The notes: generated by a model from the sequence alone, not told the origin. DNA of 64,000 nucleotides from an uncultured Burkholderiales bacterium (GCA_903916355.1 CAIWWN010000157.1:1-64000), one strand, 5' to 3'. Shown: positions 1 through 11,076, numbered from the stretch's first letter. Numbers and translations: made by a program.

Positions 1-33
1 ACTTTGTAGATGGTGGATTTGAGTGCCATCGGG

Positions 34-1500
<1,467 letters not shown>

Positions 1501-1502
1501 TT

Positions 1503-2117
1503 ATGAAACTCATCGGTGCCGTAACCAGTCCTTATGTGCGCAAAGTGCGCATGGTGTTGTCAGAGAAAAAGCTGGACTACCAGTTCGTCACCGAAGACGT
1601 CTGGTCCGCACAGACCCAAATCCACACCGCCAACCCTTTGGGCAAAGTGCCTTGTCTGATCATGGAAGGTGGCGAGGCGGTGTTTGATTCACGCGTGATC
1701 GTTGAATATTTGGACACCTTGTCGCCCGTGGGCAAATTGATACCGACCGGCGGGCGCGAACGCGCAGAAGTCAAAACCTGGGAAGCCTTGGCCGACGGCT
1801 TGCTGGACGCCGCCATTCTGGCGCGCCTGGAAGCCACCTGGGCCGGCCGTACCGAGGCACAGCGCAGCCCCGCCTGGATAGAGCGCCAAATGGGCAAGAT
1901 CGCGCTGGCCCTGCAGGCCATGGAACGCGGCCTGAGCGACAAACCTTTTTGCTCTGGCATTCACATGAGCCTGTCGGACATCGCGGTGGTTTGCGCCGTG
2001 AGTTATTTGGACTTCCGCTTTCCGCAATTCGACTGGCGCACCGGTCAGCCCCAACTGCACAAGCTGCACGACAAGCTGGCACTGCGCGCCAGCTTCATCG
2101 ACACCCGGCCAAATTAA
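1503..2117 (+). CDS. Glutathione S-transferase family protein
   Basis: 204 aa; N-term MKLIGAVTSPYVRKVRMVLSEKKLDY and thioredoxin-like fold signature (GKVPCLIMEGGEAVFDSRVIVEYLD). Confidence 0.92.
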   Translation: MKLIGAVTSPYVRKVRMVLSEKKLDYQFVTEDVWSAQTQIHTANPLGKVPCLIMEGGEAVFDSRVIVEYLDTLSPVGKLIPTGGRERAEVKTWEALADGLLDAAILARLEATWAGRTEAQRSPAWIERQMGKIALALQAMERGLSDKPFCSGIHMSLSDIAVVCAVSYLDFRFPQFDWRTGQPQLHKLHDKLALRASFIDTRPN

Positions 2118-2145
2118 TCCGGTCACAGCGCGGCTGTGGCGCCCT

Positions 2146-2604
2146 TTAGCTGACTGCGCGCGCCTTGAGCCAACGCATCACGCCGCCCAAAAGCGGCAGC
2201 TTTTCATACAGCTCTTCAGCCGCGTCCCAATAATCGCGGTGCAAGGTGATCAAGCCTTGCGCATCGAACTGCAAATGCGTGCCACCGCGCACGGTTTGCA
2301 GGGTCTGCGTGTCAAAGCGCTTGAACTTGAATTTGAAATCCCAGGTCAAAAACGCCTGATCGCCGTCCACCAAAGTGCGGGTGATCACAAAGTGTGGCGT
2401 ATCAAGTGCCACGTACATGTGCTCGAACACCTGCGTGACGGCCCCAAGCCCCTGAACCTCGTTGAACGGGTCTTTGAAGCGGGCCTCGGGTGCATAAAAC
2501 AGCGGCAGTTGCGCCACGCTGGCCGGCGACAGGTTTGCAAAATAAGCCGCCACGGCGGCCGTACGGTCTCGGTAGTCGGGGGAGGCTGAAGGGTTTAAGG
2601 TCAT
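2146..2604 (-). CDS. NTF2-like / SnoaL-like family protein
   Basis: Start chosen at MTLNPSASPDYRDR, whose start codon overlaps the end of the SDR gene; NTF2-like pattern (LFYAPEARFKDPFNEVQG...HRDYWDAAEELYEKLP). Confidence 0.8.
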   Translation of the reverse strand: MTLNPSASPDYRDRTAAVAAYFANLSPASVAQLPLFYAPEARFKDPFNEVQGLGAVTQVFEHMYVALDTPHFVITRTLVDGDQAFLTWDFKFKFKRFDTQTLQTVRGGTHLQFDAQGLITLHRDYWDAAEELYEKLPLLGGVMRWLKARAVS

Positions 2605-3395
2605 CACAATCCTGTAAAGCGGCGCACCAGTGCAAAGTACCAGCGGTAAGGCAACAGGCGCAGCAGTTTGAGCCACAGCGTAAACCGTTTGGGAAAGTGA
2701 ATGTCAAACGCGCCCTGCGCCCAGCCCTTGAGCATGGCAGCGGCGGCTTGATCGGGGGTGATCAAAGCGGGCATTTGAAAATTGTTTTGTGCGGTCAAGG
2801 GCGTGGCGACAAAGCCGGGGTTGATCACGCTCACGCCAAGGCCGCGGTCTTGCAAATCCAAATACAGCGATTCAGCCAAATGCGTCAACGCCGCTTTGGT
2901 GGGGCCATAGGCCAGGCCGTTGGGCAGGCCGCGCCAACCAGCCACGCTGCTGACCAAGCTGATGTGGCCCTGGCCTTGCGCCAACAACAGCGGCAGCACC
3001 GCGTCCAGCACCCGCAAGGCGCCCGCATAATTCACCTCTTGGTGGCGCAGCATATCGGCCAAGTCAAACTCGGTGGCGCGTTGCGCGTGGTAATGCCCGG
3101 CGCAATACACCACCACATCGAGTGGACCCCCCAGGCTGGGGTTCTGCAACAGCGTGCTCACCACCTGCGCGGTGGCGGTTTGAATGCTGGCCGCATCGGT
3201 CACGTCCATGGGCACGGGGTGCATGTTCGGCAAGCCCGCCAGTCCATCCACCTTGCGCGCCGAGACCACCACCTGCGCACCTGCAGCGGCCAAGGCCTGG
3301 GCACAGGCCAGACCAATGCCGCTGGAGGCACCGATCAGCCAAACCCGCTTGCCGGCCCATTGCGCCATAGGCGGGTTCAAGGGTGCGAACTTCAT
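2604..3395 (-). CDS. SDR family NAD(P)-dependent oxidoreductase
   Basis: 263 aa; Rossmann GASSGIGLACA and YGPTKAAL catalytic motif. Confidence 0.92.
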   Translation of the reverse strand: MKFAPLNPPMAQWAGKRVWLIGASSGIGLACAQALAAAGAQVVVSARKVDGLAGLPNMHPVPMDVTDAASIQTATAQVVSTLLQNPSLGGPLDVVVYCAGHYHAQRATEFDLADMLRHQEVNYAGALRVLDAVLPLLLAQGQGHISLVSSVAGWRGLPNGLAYGPTKAALTHLAESLYLDLQDRGLGVSVINPGFVATPLTAQNNFQMPALITPDQAAAAMLKGWAQGAFDIHFPKRFTLWLKLLRLLPYRWYFALVRRFTGL

Positions 3396-3958
3396 CGCCG
3401 TGTGAACGACAAGGTGACTTCACCCAGGCGCACGCCCCATTTGCTCATCACGGCTTTGTTCAGCATGACGCGGTCGTTCATCAGGTACATCCAGTCGTCA
3501 AACTGCACGTCCCATACCCGCCCGTCCACGGGCAAGGCCATCGTGTATTGCCAACGCAAGGCGTTGCCGCTGGCCAGGCCCTGCGCCTCGCCCACCACGT
3601 CATCGGCGCGGCCGATGTAGCGGCCATCAGGCAGGGCCTGAATGCGCCAGACACGGCGTTGCAGCGTGCCATCGCTGTAGGTGAAGGCTTCGTCCAGCAC
3701 ACCTTCGTTGCCTTGCCAGCTGCACTGCATGAGCACGGTGAAACGCTTGACCACTTTGCCGCTGCGGTCGGTGAACACGCCCCAAGCGTCCACCGTGCCG
3801 CTGAAATACTGGCGCAAATCGAGCACCGGTTTTTCTTGGGCGTAATCATGCGGTTGCGGCCCAGCGCAGCCACTGAGCAGTGTGGCCGCACCGCCTGCGG
3901 ACGCAGCGGAGGCAACGGGCCAGCTGCTGATGCGCTTTAAAACCCAACGTCGATTCAT
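3392..3958 (-). CDS. DUF3833-like lipoprotein
   Basis: Start at MNRRWVLKRI; lipobox-like LLSGCAG; PVLDLRQYFSGTVDAWGVFTDRSGKVVKRFTV pattern; overlaps both neighbours by 4 nt. Confidence 0.8.
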   Translation of the reverse strand: MNRRWVLKRISSWPVASAASAGGAATLLSGCAGPQPHDYAQEKPVLDLRQYFSGTVDAWGVFTDRSGKVVKRFTVLMQCSWQGNEGVLDEAFTYSDGTLQRRVWRIQALPDGRYIGRADDVVGEAQGLASGNALRWQYTMALPVDGRVWDVQFDDWMYLMNDRVMLNKAVMSKWGVRLGEVTLSFTRR

Positions 3959-5235
3959 ACAAGACTCCTTGGACGGACGAAAAAAACATACAGCCCCAGG
4001 GCCGCACACAACTTGAGCACGCAGGGCAGCAACACATAAGCCCAGGTCAGGGCCTGCAAGGCGGCGGGGGCTTGGCTGCCGGGGGCATAGCCCCAAAGGC
4101 CCAGCAAAGGCAAGGCCGTGCCGGCCGCCAGGGCCAAATTCAGTTTGGTGGCCAGACTCCACCAACCCAGAAACGCGCCTTCCGCGCGGGCGCGAAAACC
4201 CAAGCGGTCAATCAAGCCGTAGAGCAAGGCACCGGGCACGGCCAGGTCAGCGCCCAGCGCCAAACCCGACAGCACGCAGACCCAGGCAAAGCCAGTGGTA
4301 TCGCCCGCGCCCAACAGGCTGACGCCCGCAAAAGTCAGCACCGACAAAGCCATGCCGGCCAACCATGACGGGGCCAACCCGATGCGGCGTATGCACGCCA
4401 GCCAAAGCGGCAGTGACAGCGCACCGCCGGCAAAATACAAGGTCAAAAACCAGGGCGCCATTGCTGCAGGCGCTTGAATTTGGTCTTGTATAAAAAACAG
4501 CACCAAGGTGGCTGGGACCGCGCTGGCAATGCCGTTGAGCAAGAACACGGTCATGAGGCGCCTGAACGCAGCAAAGCGCCATGGCAAGGTCAGCGCAAGC
4601 GGCTCCCTTTGCATGTGCGTGGCCGGCCAGTGGCTGCGCGACCAGGTCCACAAACCCAGGGCCAAGGTCAACGCCAGCACGCCGGCCGTGCCGCCCATGC
4701 CGACCAGCGTGGGCAAAGCGCCGGCCAACAACACACCGAGCAAACTCCAGCCTTCGCGCCAGCTGACCAAGCGGCTGCGCTGCAACGCGTCGCCCCCCAG
4801 CAAGGCGGCCCAGGACTGGTGCAAGATGCCCAAGGCGCTGTAGGCCAAGTGGCTGAGGGTCAGCATCGCGGCCACCCACCACAGCAAGGACGCGTTGTCT
4901 TGTGGCCCGGTCCAGCGAGCCGGTGGAAAAAACAGCCCGGCAAACCCCAATACAAGGCACAAGGCGGCCAGCACCGCCGCCCACAACACGGCCGCGACAG
5001 AATGCGCATACAAGCGGTCACTGAGCCGGCCCATCCACGGATCGATCAAGGCGTCGGTCAATCGGCTCAGCAACAAGACCGCACCCAGCGCCGCCAAAGA
5101 CAGGCCATAGTGGGTGGCGTACCAATGGGGTAAATGCACATACAAGGGCAAGGCCACAAAAGCCAAAGGCAAACCCAGCCCGCCCGCCGCCGCGCTCTGG
5201 GCGTGGCTCAAAGGTGATGCTGATGTGCTGGTCAT
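3955..5235 (-). CDS. MFS-type transporter
   Basis: 426 aa, about 12 hydrophobic segments; LSRLTDALIDPWMGRLSDR motif of GPH/MFS-type carriers. Confidence 0.85.
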   Translation of the reverse strand: MTSTSASPLSHAQSAAAGGLGLPLAFVALPLYVHLPHWYATHYGLSLAALGAVLLLSRLTDALIDPWMGRLSDRLYAHSVAAVLWAAVLAALCLVLGFAGLFFPPARWTGPQDNASLLWWVAAMLTLSHLAYSALGILHQSWAALLGGDALQRSRLVSWREGWSLLGVLLAGALPTLVGMGGTAGVLALTLALGLWTWSRSHWPATHMQREPLALTLPWRFAAFRRLMTVFLLNGIASAVPATLVLFFIQDQIQAPAAMAPWFLTLYFAGGALSLPLWLACIRRIGLAPSWLAGMALSVLTFAGVSLLGAGDTTGFAWVCVLSGLALGADLAVPGALLYGLIDRLGFRARAEGAFLGWWSLATKLNLALAAGTALPLLGLWGYAPGSQAPAALQALTWAYVLLPCVLKLCAALGLYVFFVRPRSLV

Positions 5236-5241
5236 GGGGCT

Positions 5242-5793
5242 TTAAGGCCAGCGCGCCAACAAGGCTTTGCGCACGTCAGGCACGGAGGTTTGCGGCGACA
5301 ACCAAATGCCAAAAAAAAACTGCGCAAACTGCGGATCGTTCACCTGGCCCACCAAGCGGTCATTCACCCAAAATTCAGCACCCTGCTCGGGCTTGTGCAC
5401 CCCGGTGATGCGGTCGCCTTTTTGCACATCGGGAAACAGGCCTTGCATGGCATCGAGCCAAGCTTGGCCTTGGGCGCCGTTGATCGTGCCTTGGCGCTTC
5501 ATTTCATCAAGGGAGCGCCGGGCAATCGCTTCACCCTTCAAGCCCCGTAGATACTGCAGCTCCAGGGCAAATGGATGCTGCGCATACTGCGTCGGCGCAA
5601 ACCCAGGCCGGGTCCAGAGCTTGGCCTCGTACACCTCAAAACCCCATACCTTCAAGCGCACAGGGGCAGTGGGCACCGCACCGGGCAGGCTCGATTCAAA
5701 GGCCTGGACAGGGCTGAGCATCAGCAGGCCCGCCAACGCCACAAGCACCATAGCGGTGAGCGTTCGCAAAAGGGGAGCAGACACGAGCGTCAT
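5242..5793 (-). CDS. Chalcone isomerase-like family protein (secreted)
   Basis: 183 aa; signal peptide; LKVWGFEVYEAKLWTRPGF...ALELQYLRGLKGEAIARRSLDEM pattern typical of bacterial CHI-like proteins. Confidence 0.82.
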   Translation of the reverse strand: MTLVSAPLLRTLTAMVLVALAGLLMLSPVQAFESSLPGAVPTAPVRLKVWGFEVYEAKLWTRPGFAPTQYAQHPFALELQYLRGLKGEAIARRSLDEMKRQGTINGAQGQAWLDAMQGLFPDVQKGDRITGVHKPEQGAEFWVNDRLVGQVNDPQFAQFFFGIWLSPQTSVPDVRKALLARWP

Positions 5794-7019
5794 AAGCCGT
5801 ACGCCGGTTTGACCAAGGTGAACTGCACCACATCGATGTTGTCCTCATCGAAAGCTGCTTCGCAATACGCCAGGTAAAACTCCCATAAGTGGATGAAGCG
5901 GTCGTCAAAGCCGAGTTGCCGCACGGCCGCCAATTGCGCCATAAAGTCATGGCGCCAACGGCGCAGGGTTTCGGCGTAGTCAGGGCCAAATTTCAACTCA
6001 TCGACCACCTGCAAGCCGGCGGCTTGGGCCTGCTTGCGAAACTCGCTCGGGCTTGGCAAACAACCGCCCGGAAAGATGTACTGCTGAATGAAATCGGTCG
6101 ACTGGATGTAGCGCTCAAACAAGCTGTCGTCAATCACGATGCTCTGAATGCAAGCGCGGCCACCGGGTTTGAGCAAGCGTGCAATGCTGGCGAAATACGT
6201 CGGCCAGTATTCACGCCCGACAGCTTCAATCATCTCGATGGAACACACCGCGTCATAGGGGCCATCATCGATGTCGCGGTAGTCTTGCAAACGCAAGTCG
6301 GCTTGGTCTGCGCGCTGCAGCCCTTGCAGGCGTTGCTGGGCAAAGGCGAGCTGCTCTGTCGACAAGGTCACACCGGTGATGTGCGCGCCAAACTCGGTGG
6401 TCGCCGCTTCGGCCAGAGCGCCCCAACCGCAGCCGATCTCCAGCACCCGATCCCCCGGCTGCACCTGCGTCATGCGCAGGGCGCGGCGCACTTTGGCGTT
6501 TTGCGCTTCTTGCATGGGGCGACTCAGGTCGCCGTCAAACCAGGCCGATGAATAGTTCATCGTGCCGTCCAGCCACAAGGTGTAAAACGCGTTGCCCAGG
6601 TCGTAATGGGCGTGGATGTTTTTGCGGCTGTTGCTGCGGTTGTTGCGGTTCAAAAAATGCTTGATGCGGTACAGCAGCCGGCCCGCCCAATGGCCGTAAA
6701 TCATGTCTTCCATCTCGCGGCGATTGCGAATCAGCACGCGCATCAAATCGGTGAGCGAGGGGCTGGTCCAGTCGCCGCGCATATAGCCCTCGGCAAAGCC
6801 AATGTCGCCCGACTTGAGCGCCTCGGCGCAGACCGACCATTGGTGCACATGCAACACAGCAAAGGGCGCGTCATGATGACCAAAGCGTTGCTCACTGCCG
6901 TCGGGCCAATGCACGGTGAGCGTGCCGTGCTGCAATCGCGACAACAGCTGAATCACCCGCTGCGCGGCCATGGGTCGGGCCACAGGCGTGGCTGCACTGG
7001 AAGAAGTGGTTGAATTCAT
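5790..7019 (-). CDS. Cyclopropane-fatty-acyl-phospholipid synthase family SAM methyltransferase
   Basis: 409 aa; NIHAHYDLGNAFYTLWLDGTMNYSSAWF, VLEIGCGWGALAEAA SAM motif, SIEMIEAVG. Confidence 0.93.
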   Translation of the reverse strand: MNSTTSSSAATPVARPMAAQRVIQLLSRLQHGTLTVHWPDGSEQRFGHHDAPFAVLHVHQWSVCAEALKSGDIGFAEGYMRGDWTSPSLTDLMRVLIRNRREMEDMIYGHWAGRLLYRIKHFLNRNNRSNSRKNIHAHYDLGNAFYTLWLDGTMNYSSAWFDGDLSRPMQEAQNAKVRRALRMTQVQPGDRVLEIGCGWGALAEAATTEFGAHITGVTLSTEQLAFAQQRLQGLQRADQADLRLQDYRDIDDGPYDAVCSIEMIEAVGREYWPTYFASIARLLKPGGRACIQSIVIDDSLFERYIQSTDFIQQYIFPGGCLPSPSEFRKQAQAAGLQVVDELKFGPDYAETLRRWRHDFMAQLAAVRQLGFDDRFIHLWEFYLAYCEAAFDEDNIDVVQFTLVKPAYGL

Positions 7020-7079
7020 GGTGTCAAGAAATCAATAAAAAACAAGAATCTAAAAATACAAAACGATGAACCTGCACGC

Positions 7080-7859
7080 TCAGGCATGGGTCACAAAATG
7101 CTCAGGCGGCGCGGGCTTGCGCCAAAACGGCACTTTTTTGCGCCACAGCAAAAAGGCCTGCCAATGAATGCGCAGCACCACGCCCCAAGTCATCAGCGGA
7201 TACCGCCACAAGGCCTGGCGCAAAGCCGCTCGGGTGGCCGGTTGCAAGGCGCCGCTCCAGCTGGTTTCAATCAAGGCACCAGCGTCGTCGTCATGGTCAA
7301 CCCGCGCCACCACGCGCTCTTGGCCTTGGTGCACGGTGCGCATGAAGCGAAAGCGGTACTGCCCCTCCACGCTGCAAAACGGCGAGACATGAAACACCTT
7401 GCTCGCTTGCAGGGTGTGGCCGTAACGCGGCGCGTCCAGCAAATAGCAATGCCGCTCGCCAAAGGTGTTGTGCACTTCGGCCACGATGGCGGCCAGTTGG
7501 CCGTCTGCCTGGTGGCAATACCAAAAGCTCACCGGCTTGAAGGTGTAGCTCCAGACGCGCGGAAAGGTTTGCAACCAAATTTCGCCGTCGGCGTGTTGCA
7601 CGCCTTCTTGCTGCAGCACCTCGGTGATCCAAGCCAAAGCGCCGCCTTGTGCGGGACTGCGGCCATCGCCGTGGTCGGCATCGTAAAAAGACAAAGGCGC
7701 ATTGCGGTTCAGCGCCAAGTCAGCGTCAGCGCCTTCGGTTTGCAAACGCCGCATCGGCAGCATCAAAAAGTAACTGGGGTAAGCAAACACATGGCGGATC
7801 GGACGCAGCCGGGTATGGCGCACTTGCCCCAAGCCCAAGAGTGCGCCGCCCGTGGTCAT
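7080..7859 (-). CDS. DUF1365 domain-containing protein
   Basis: 259 aa; GQVRHTRLRPIRHVFAYPSYFLMLPM...VSFWYCHQADGQLAAIVAEVHNTFGERHCYLL; adjacent to FAD oxidase and CFA genes as usual. Confidence 0.9.
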   Translation of the reverse strand: MTTGGALLGLGQVRHTRLRPIRHVFAYPSYFLMLPMRRLQTEGADADLALNRNAPLSFYDADHGDGRSPAQGGALAWITEVLQQEGVQHADGEIWLQTFPRVWSYTFKPVSFWYCHQADGQLAAIVAEVHNTFGERHCYLLDAPRYGHTLQASKVFHVSPFCSVEGQYRFRFMRTVHQGQERVVARVDHDDDAGALIETSWSGALQPATRAALRQALWRYPLMTWGVVLRIHWQAFLLWRKKVPFWRKPAPPEHFVTHA

Positions 7860-9190
7860 GTCGCGCTCTGATACAGGGCGGCTTGAGCGCCGTCGCCTTG
7901 CCCGATGCGCGTCAACAATGCACGCGCCACGGACAGGCCAGCTTTGAGGCCGTCTTCATGAAAGCCGTAACCCATCCACGCCCCGGCAAACCAGGTGTGC
8001 TGCTGGCCCTGCAATTGCGGCATGCGCTTTTGCGCCTCGATCGCGGCCAGGTCGAACACCGGGTGCGCGTAGTCGTACTGGCCCAGAATCCGCTCGGGTG
8101 CAATGGGACTGACGGGGTTCAAGGAGACCACCACCGGCTGCTCAAAAGGCAAGGGCTGCAAACGGTTCAGCAGGTAGTGCAAGCACACGCGGGTGGTCTC
8201 TTGCGCGTCGCTGGCGGCGCGCTCATAGTTCCAGGCGGCCCAGGCTTTGGGGCGCTCGGGCAACACGCTCGCGTCGGTGTGCAACACCGCCACATTGGCT
8301 TGGTAACGGATCGCGCTCAGCACCTCGCGCTCGTCCACGCTGGCATCGCGCAACATGGCCAGGGCTTGGTCGGAGTGGCTGCAAATCACCACCTCGTCAA
8401 AACGCTCAACCTGACCGTCGGTGACGATGCGCACACCCTCGGCATCGCGTTCGATCAATCGCACTGGCGTGTTCAAGCGCTTGTCGGCCAGCTTCGCCAC
8501 AATTTTGTCCACATAGTGGCGCGCCCCGCCCTGCACGGTGAACCAGCGTGGCCGATTCGTCACTTGAATCAAGCCATGGTTGTGGCAAAAGCGGATCATG
8601 GTGGCTACTGGGAAGCGCAGCATCTGGTCGGTCGGGCAACTCCAAATGCAACCCAGCATAGGCAAAAAATACCAGTCGCGAAACTCGTTGCTAAACCTGT
8701 TTTCCAGCAAGAAATCAGACAGCGGTTGGTGCAGCTCGGCGTCTAAATTGGCGCTGGCCATGCGGTTGCACAGCGCGTTAAAGCGCAGCACATCGGCCAG
8801 CATTTTCAAAAACCGTGGCCGCAGCAAGTTGCTGCGCTGCGCGAACACGGTGTCCAGGTTCGAGCCGCTCCACTCCAAGGCCCGGCCGTTCAAAGCCCCC
8901 GGCACCTTGACTGAAAACGACATGTCGGACGCCACGGTTTGCACGCCGAGCTGCGCAAACAGGTTGATCAAGTTGGGGTAGGTGCGCTCGTTGAACACCA
9001 AAAACCCGGTGTCCACGCCATGCGTGACCGGGCCTTGCGGGGTGGGCAAAGTCACGTCCACCGTGTGGGTGTGACCGCCGAAATAGTCACCCGCCTCATA
9101 CAAAGTGATGTCAGCCAGTCCTTGCAAGGTATGGGCCACGGACAAACCCGAAATACCCGAGCCGACAATGGCAATTTTGCGCAAACCCAT
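7856..9190 (-). CDS. FAD-dependent amine oxidase / oxidoreductase
   Basis: 444 aa; KIAIVGSGISGLSVAHTL dinucleotide-binding motif; 4-nt overlap with DUF1365 gene. Confidence 0.92.
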   Translation of the reverse strand: MGLRKIAIVGSGISGLSVAHTLQGLADITLYEAGDYFGGHTHTVDVTLPTPQGPVTHGVDTGFLVFNERTYPNLINLFAQLGVQTVASDMSFSVKVPGALNGRALEWSGSNLDTVFAQRSNLLRPRFLKMLADVLRFNALCNRMASANLDAELHQPLSDFLLENRFSNEFRDWYFLPMLGCIWSCPTDQMLRFPVATMIRFCHNHGLIQVTNRPRWFTVQGGARHYVDKIVAKLADKRLNTPVRLIERDAEGVRIVTDGQVERFDEVVICSHSDQALAMLRDASVDEREVLSAIRYQANVAVLHTDASVLPERPKAWAAWNYERAASDAQETTRVCLHYLLNRLQPLPFEQPVVVSLNPVSPIAPERILGQYDYAHPVFDLAAIEAQKRMPQLQGQQHTWFAGAWMGYGFHEDGLKAGLSVARALLTRIGQGDGAQAALYQSAT

Positions 9191-9192
9191 GC

Positions 9193-9783
9193 TCAGTTGG
9201 CCGCTGGTACGGCCAGGCTTTTTTCGATCGCACTCACCACACTGCGGCTGCTCGGGTTGGTCATGCTGCCAAAAGTGTCCACCACCTTGCCGTCACGGCC
9301 GATCAGGTATTTGAAGAAATTCCAGCTCGGCTTTTTACCGGTCAATTCGGCCAGTTGTTTGTACAGCGGGGCGGCGTCAGCGCCGGTCACGGCGGTCTTG
9401 GTGAACATCGGAAATTTCACGCCAAAAGTGTTCTCGCAAAAATCAGCGATTTCTTTGTTGCTGGTTTTCTCCTGCGCAAAGTCGTTCGACGGAAAGCCCA
9501 GCACCACCAAGCCTTTGTCGGCGTATTTGGCGTGCAGCGCCTCCAGGTCTTTGTACTGGGGCGTGAAACCGCAGTAACTGGCGGTGTTGACCACCAACAG
9601 CACCTTGCCGCTGTATTGGCACAACGACTGCGGTTTTTCATCTTGCAGACGAAGCAGGTTCTGCTGCAGCAGTGCTGGGCATGCCGCTGCCTTGGGGGCA
9701 GGGTCTGCCGCCAAGGCCCCCACGCTGAAACACAGTCCCAAGCTCAGCCCCAAAAGGGCTTTGAATGCCGCGCGTAAAGTCAT
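9193..9783 (-). CDS. Glutathione peroxidase with N-terminal signal peptide
   Basis: 196 aa; signal peptide ending GALAADP; VVNTASYCGFTPQYKDLEALHAKY and WNFFKYLIGRDGKV motifs. Confidence 0.93.
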   Translation of the reverse strand: MTLRAAFKALLGLSLGLCFSVGALAADPAPKAAACPALLQQNLLRLQDEKPQSLCQYSGKVLLVVNTASYCGFTPQYKDLEALHAKYADKGLVVLGFPSNDFAQEKTSNKEIADFCENTFGVKFPMFTKTAVTGADAAPLYKQLAELTGKKPSWNFFKYLIGRDGKVVDTFGSMTNPSSRSVVSAIEKSLAVPAAN

Positions 9784-9912
9784 GCGAACTCCTGGTTCTG
9801 ATTTATGACTGTGTAGTCTACTTTAATTGAAAAAACTTGTCTCGCAGTCCGTTTGTGGACTGCATTGCATCAAGGGAATCTAAAAATGACTTCGACGGAT
9901 TAAAGTCCCCGC

Positions 9913-10617
9913 ATGTGCGCCCACTACGAATCCTCCCACGACAACGCCCTCCTGAAAAAGCATTTCGGCGTGACCCTGCCCAGCGAACTGGCGCGGCGCG
10001 ATGTGTGGCCGGGCTACTTGAGCACCTTCATTCGGCGCCATGAAAACGCCGATGTGGGTGACGACGCGGTGCCGCCGCGTGAAGCGCTGCTCGGCAGCTT
10101 TGGCCTGATTCCTCATTGGGCCAAAGACAACAAGATCGCCCGCCACACCTACAACGCACGCACCGAAACCGTTGCCGAGAAACCCAGCTTCCGTGATGCC
10201 TGGAAGCGCGCCCAGCATTGCGTCATCCCGGTGCAGTCTTTCTTTGAGCCCGATTGGCGCAGCGGCAAAGCGGTGCCCACGCGCATCGCGTTGGCGAACG
10301 ACGAACCTATGGGTGTGGCCGGACTGTGGGCCCAATGGCGATCACCAGAAGGCGAGACGGTGCACAGCTTCACGATGCTGACGATCAACGCCGACGACCA
10401 CGCGCTGATGCGCAACTTTCACAAACCGCAGGACGAGAAACGCATGATCGTGATCTTGCCGCCTGGGCGCTATGACGATTGGCTACAAGCCAGTGAGAGG
10501 GACAGCGGCGAGTTTCTGCAGGCCTGGCCAGCGGACGGATTGACGGCCGAAGGGCCAGGGAGCAGGGCGCAACCAGGGACGCCAGATGCGGAGCACACCA
10601 CCGCGCCGTTGTTTTAA
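9913..10617 (+). CDS. SOS response-associated peptidase (SRAP/YedK/HMCES family)
   Basis: MCAHYES start with catalytic Cys2; YNARTETVAEKPSFRDAWKRAQHCVIPVQSFFEP family motif. Confidence 0.93.
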   Translation: MCAHYESSHDNALLKKHFGVTLPSELARRDVWPGYLSTFIRRHENADVGDDAVPPREALLGSFGLIPHWAKDNKIARHTYNARTETVAEKPSFRDAWKRAQHCVIPVQSFFEPDWRSGKAVPTRIALANDEPMGVAGLWAQWRSPEGETVHSFTMLTINADDHALMRNFHKPQDEKRMIVILPPGRYDDWLQASERDSGEFLQAWPADGLTAEGPGSRAQPGTPDAEHTTAPLF

Positions 10618-10680
10618 AAGTCTCACGGCGACTTAGCGCTCAGTGCGCGCACGTTGGCGCTTTGCCAACAGCGTCTCGGA

Positions 10681-11076
10681 TTAGGCTGCGCCCTGCAGCA
10701 TCTTGTCTTTAGCCAAAAAATACTTGCGTGCGTAAGCGACCAACTGCGCATCGGTGGGATGGTCCACGGTCTCCACGCCCACCACTTTTTTCACCACATC
10801 AGGGTCATGTGCATGGATGTGTTTGATCAGTTGGAGTTTGGCCTGTGCGGGGCCCACGATCAAAATTTCCGAGGCGCCTTTCAGTGCTTCAACGACTCGG
10901 TGGTAATAGTCCTGATCCTCAGGGGCCCGCCCATCTCCGAGCGTTCCAGCACGTGAGTGAAGTTTGTGGTGTTGATCTTTGGGTTGGATCACAGACTTTT
11001 CCACATCGTCAGGGCTGATGTGCATGACATGCGCCTCAACGTGATCCAGCCAAACCAGCGCATGGTAGTGCGACAT
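10681..11076 (-). CDS. Small conserved protein, possibly eRF1 domain 1-like ('translational machinery protein' type)
   Basis: 131 aa; MSHYHALVWLDHVEAHVMHIS...ILIVGPAQAKLQLIKHIHAHDPDVVKKVVGVETVDHPTDAQLVAYARKYF. Confidence 0.65.
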   Translation of the reverse strand: MSHYHALVWLDHVEAHVMHISPDDVEKSVIQPKDQHHKLHSRAGTLGDGRAPEDQDYYHRVVEALKGASEILIVGPAQAKLQLIKHIHAHDPDVVKKVVGVETVDHPTDAQLVAYARKYFLAKDKMLQGAA

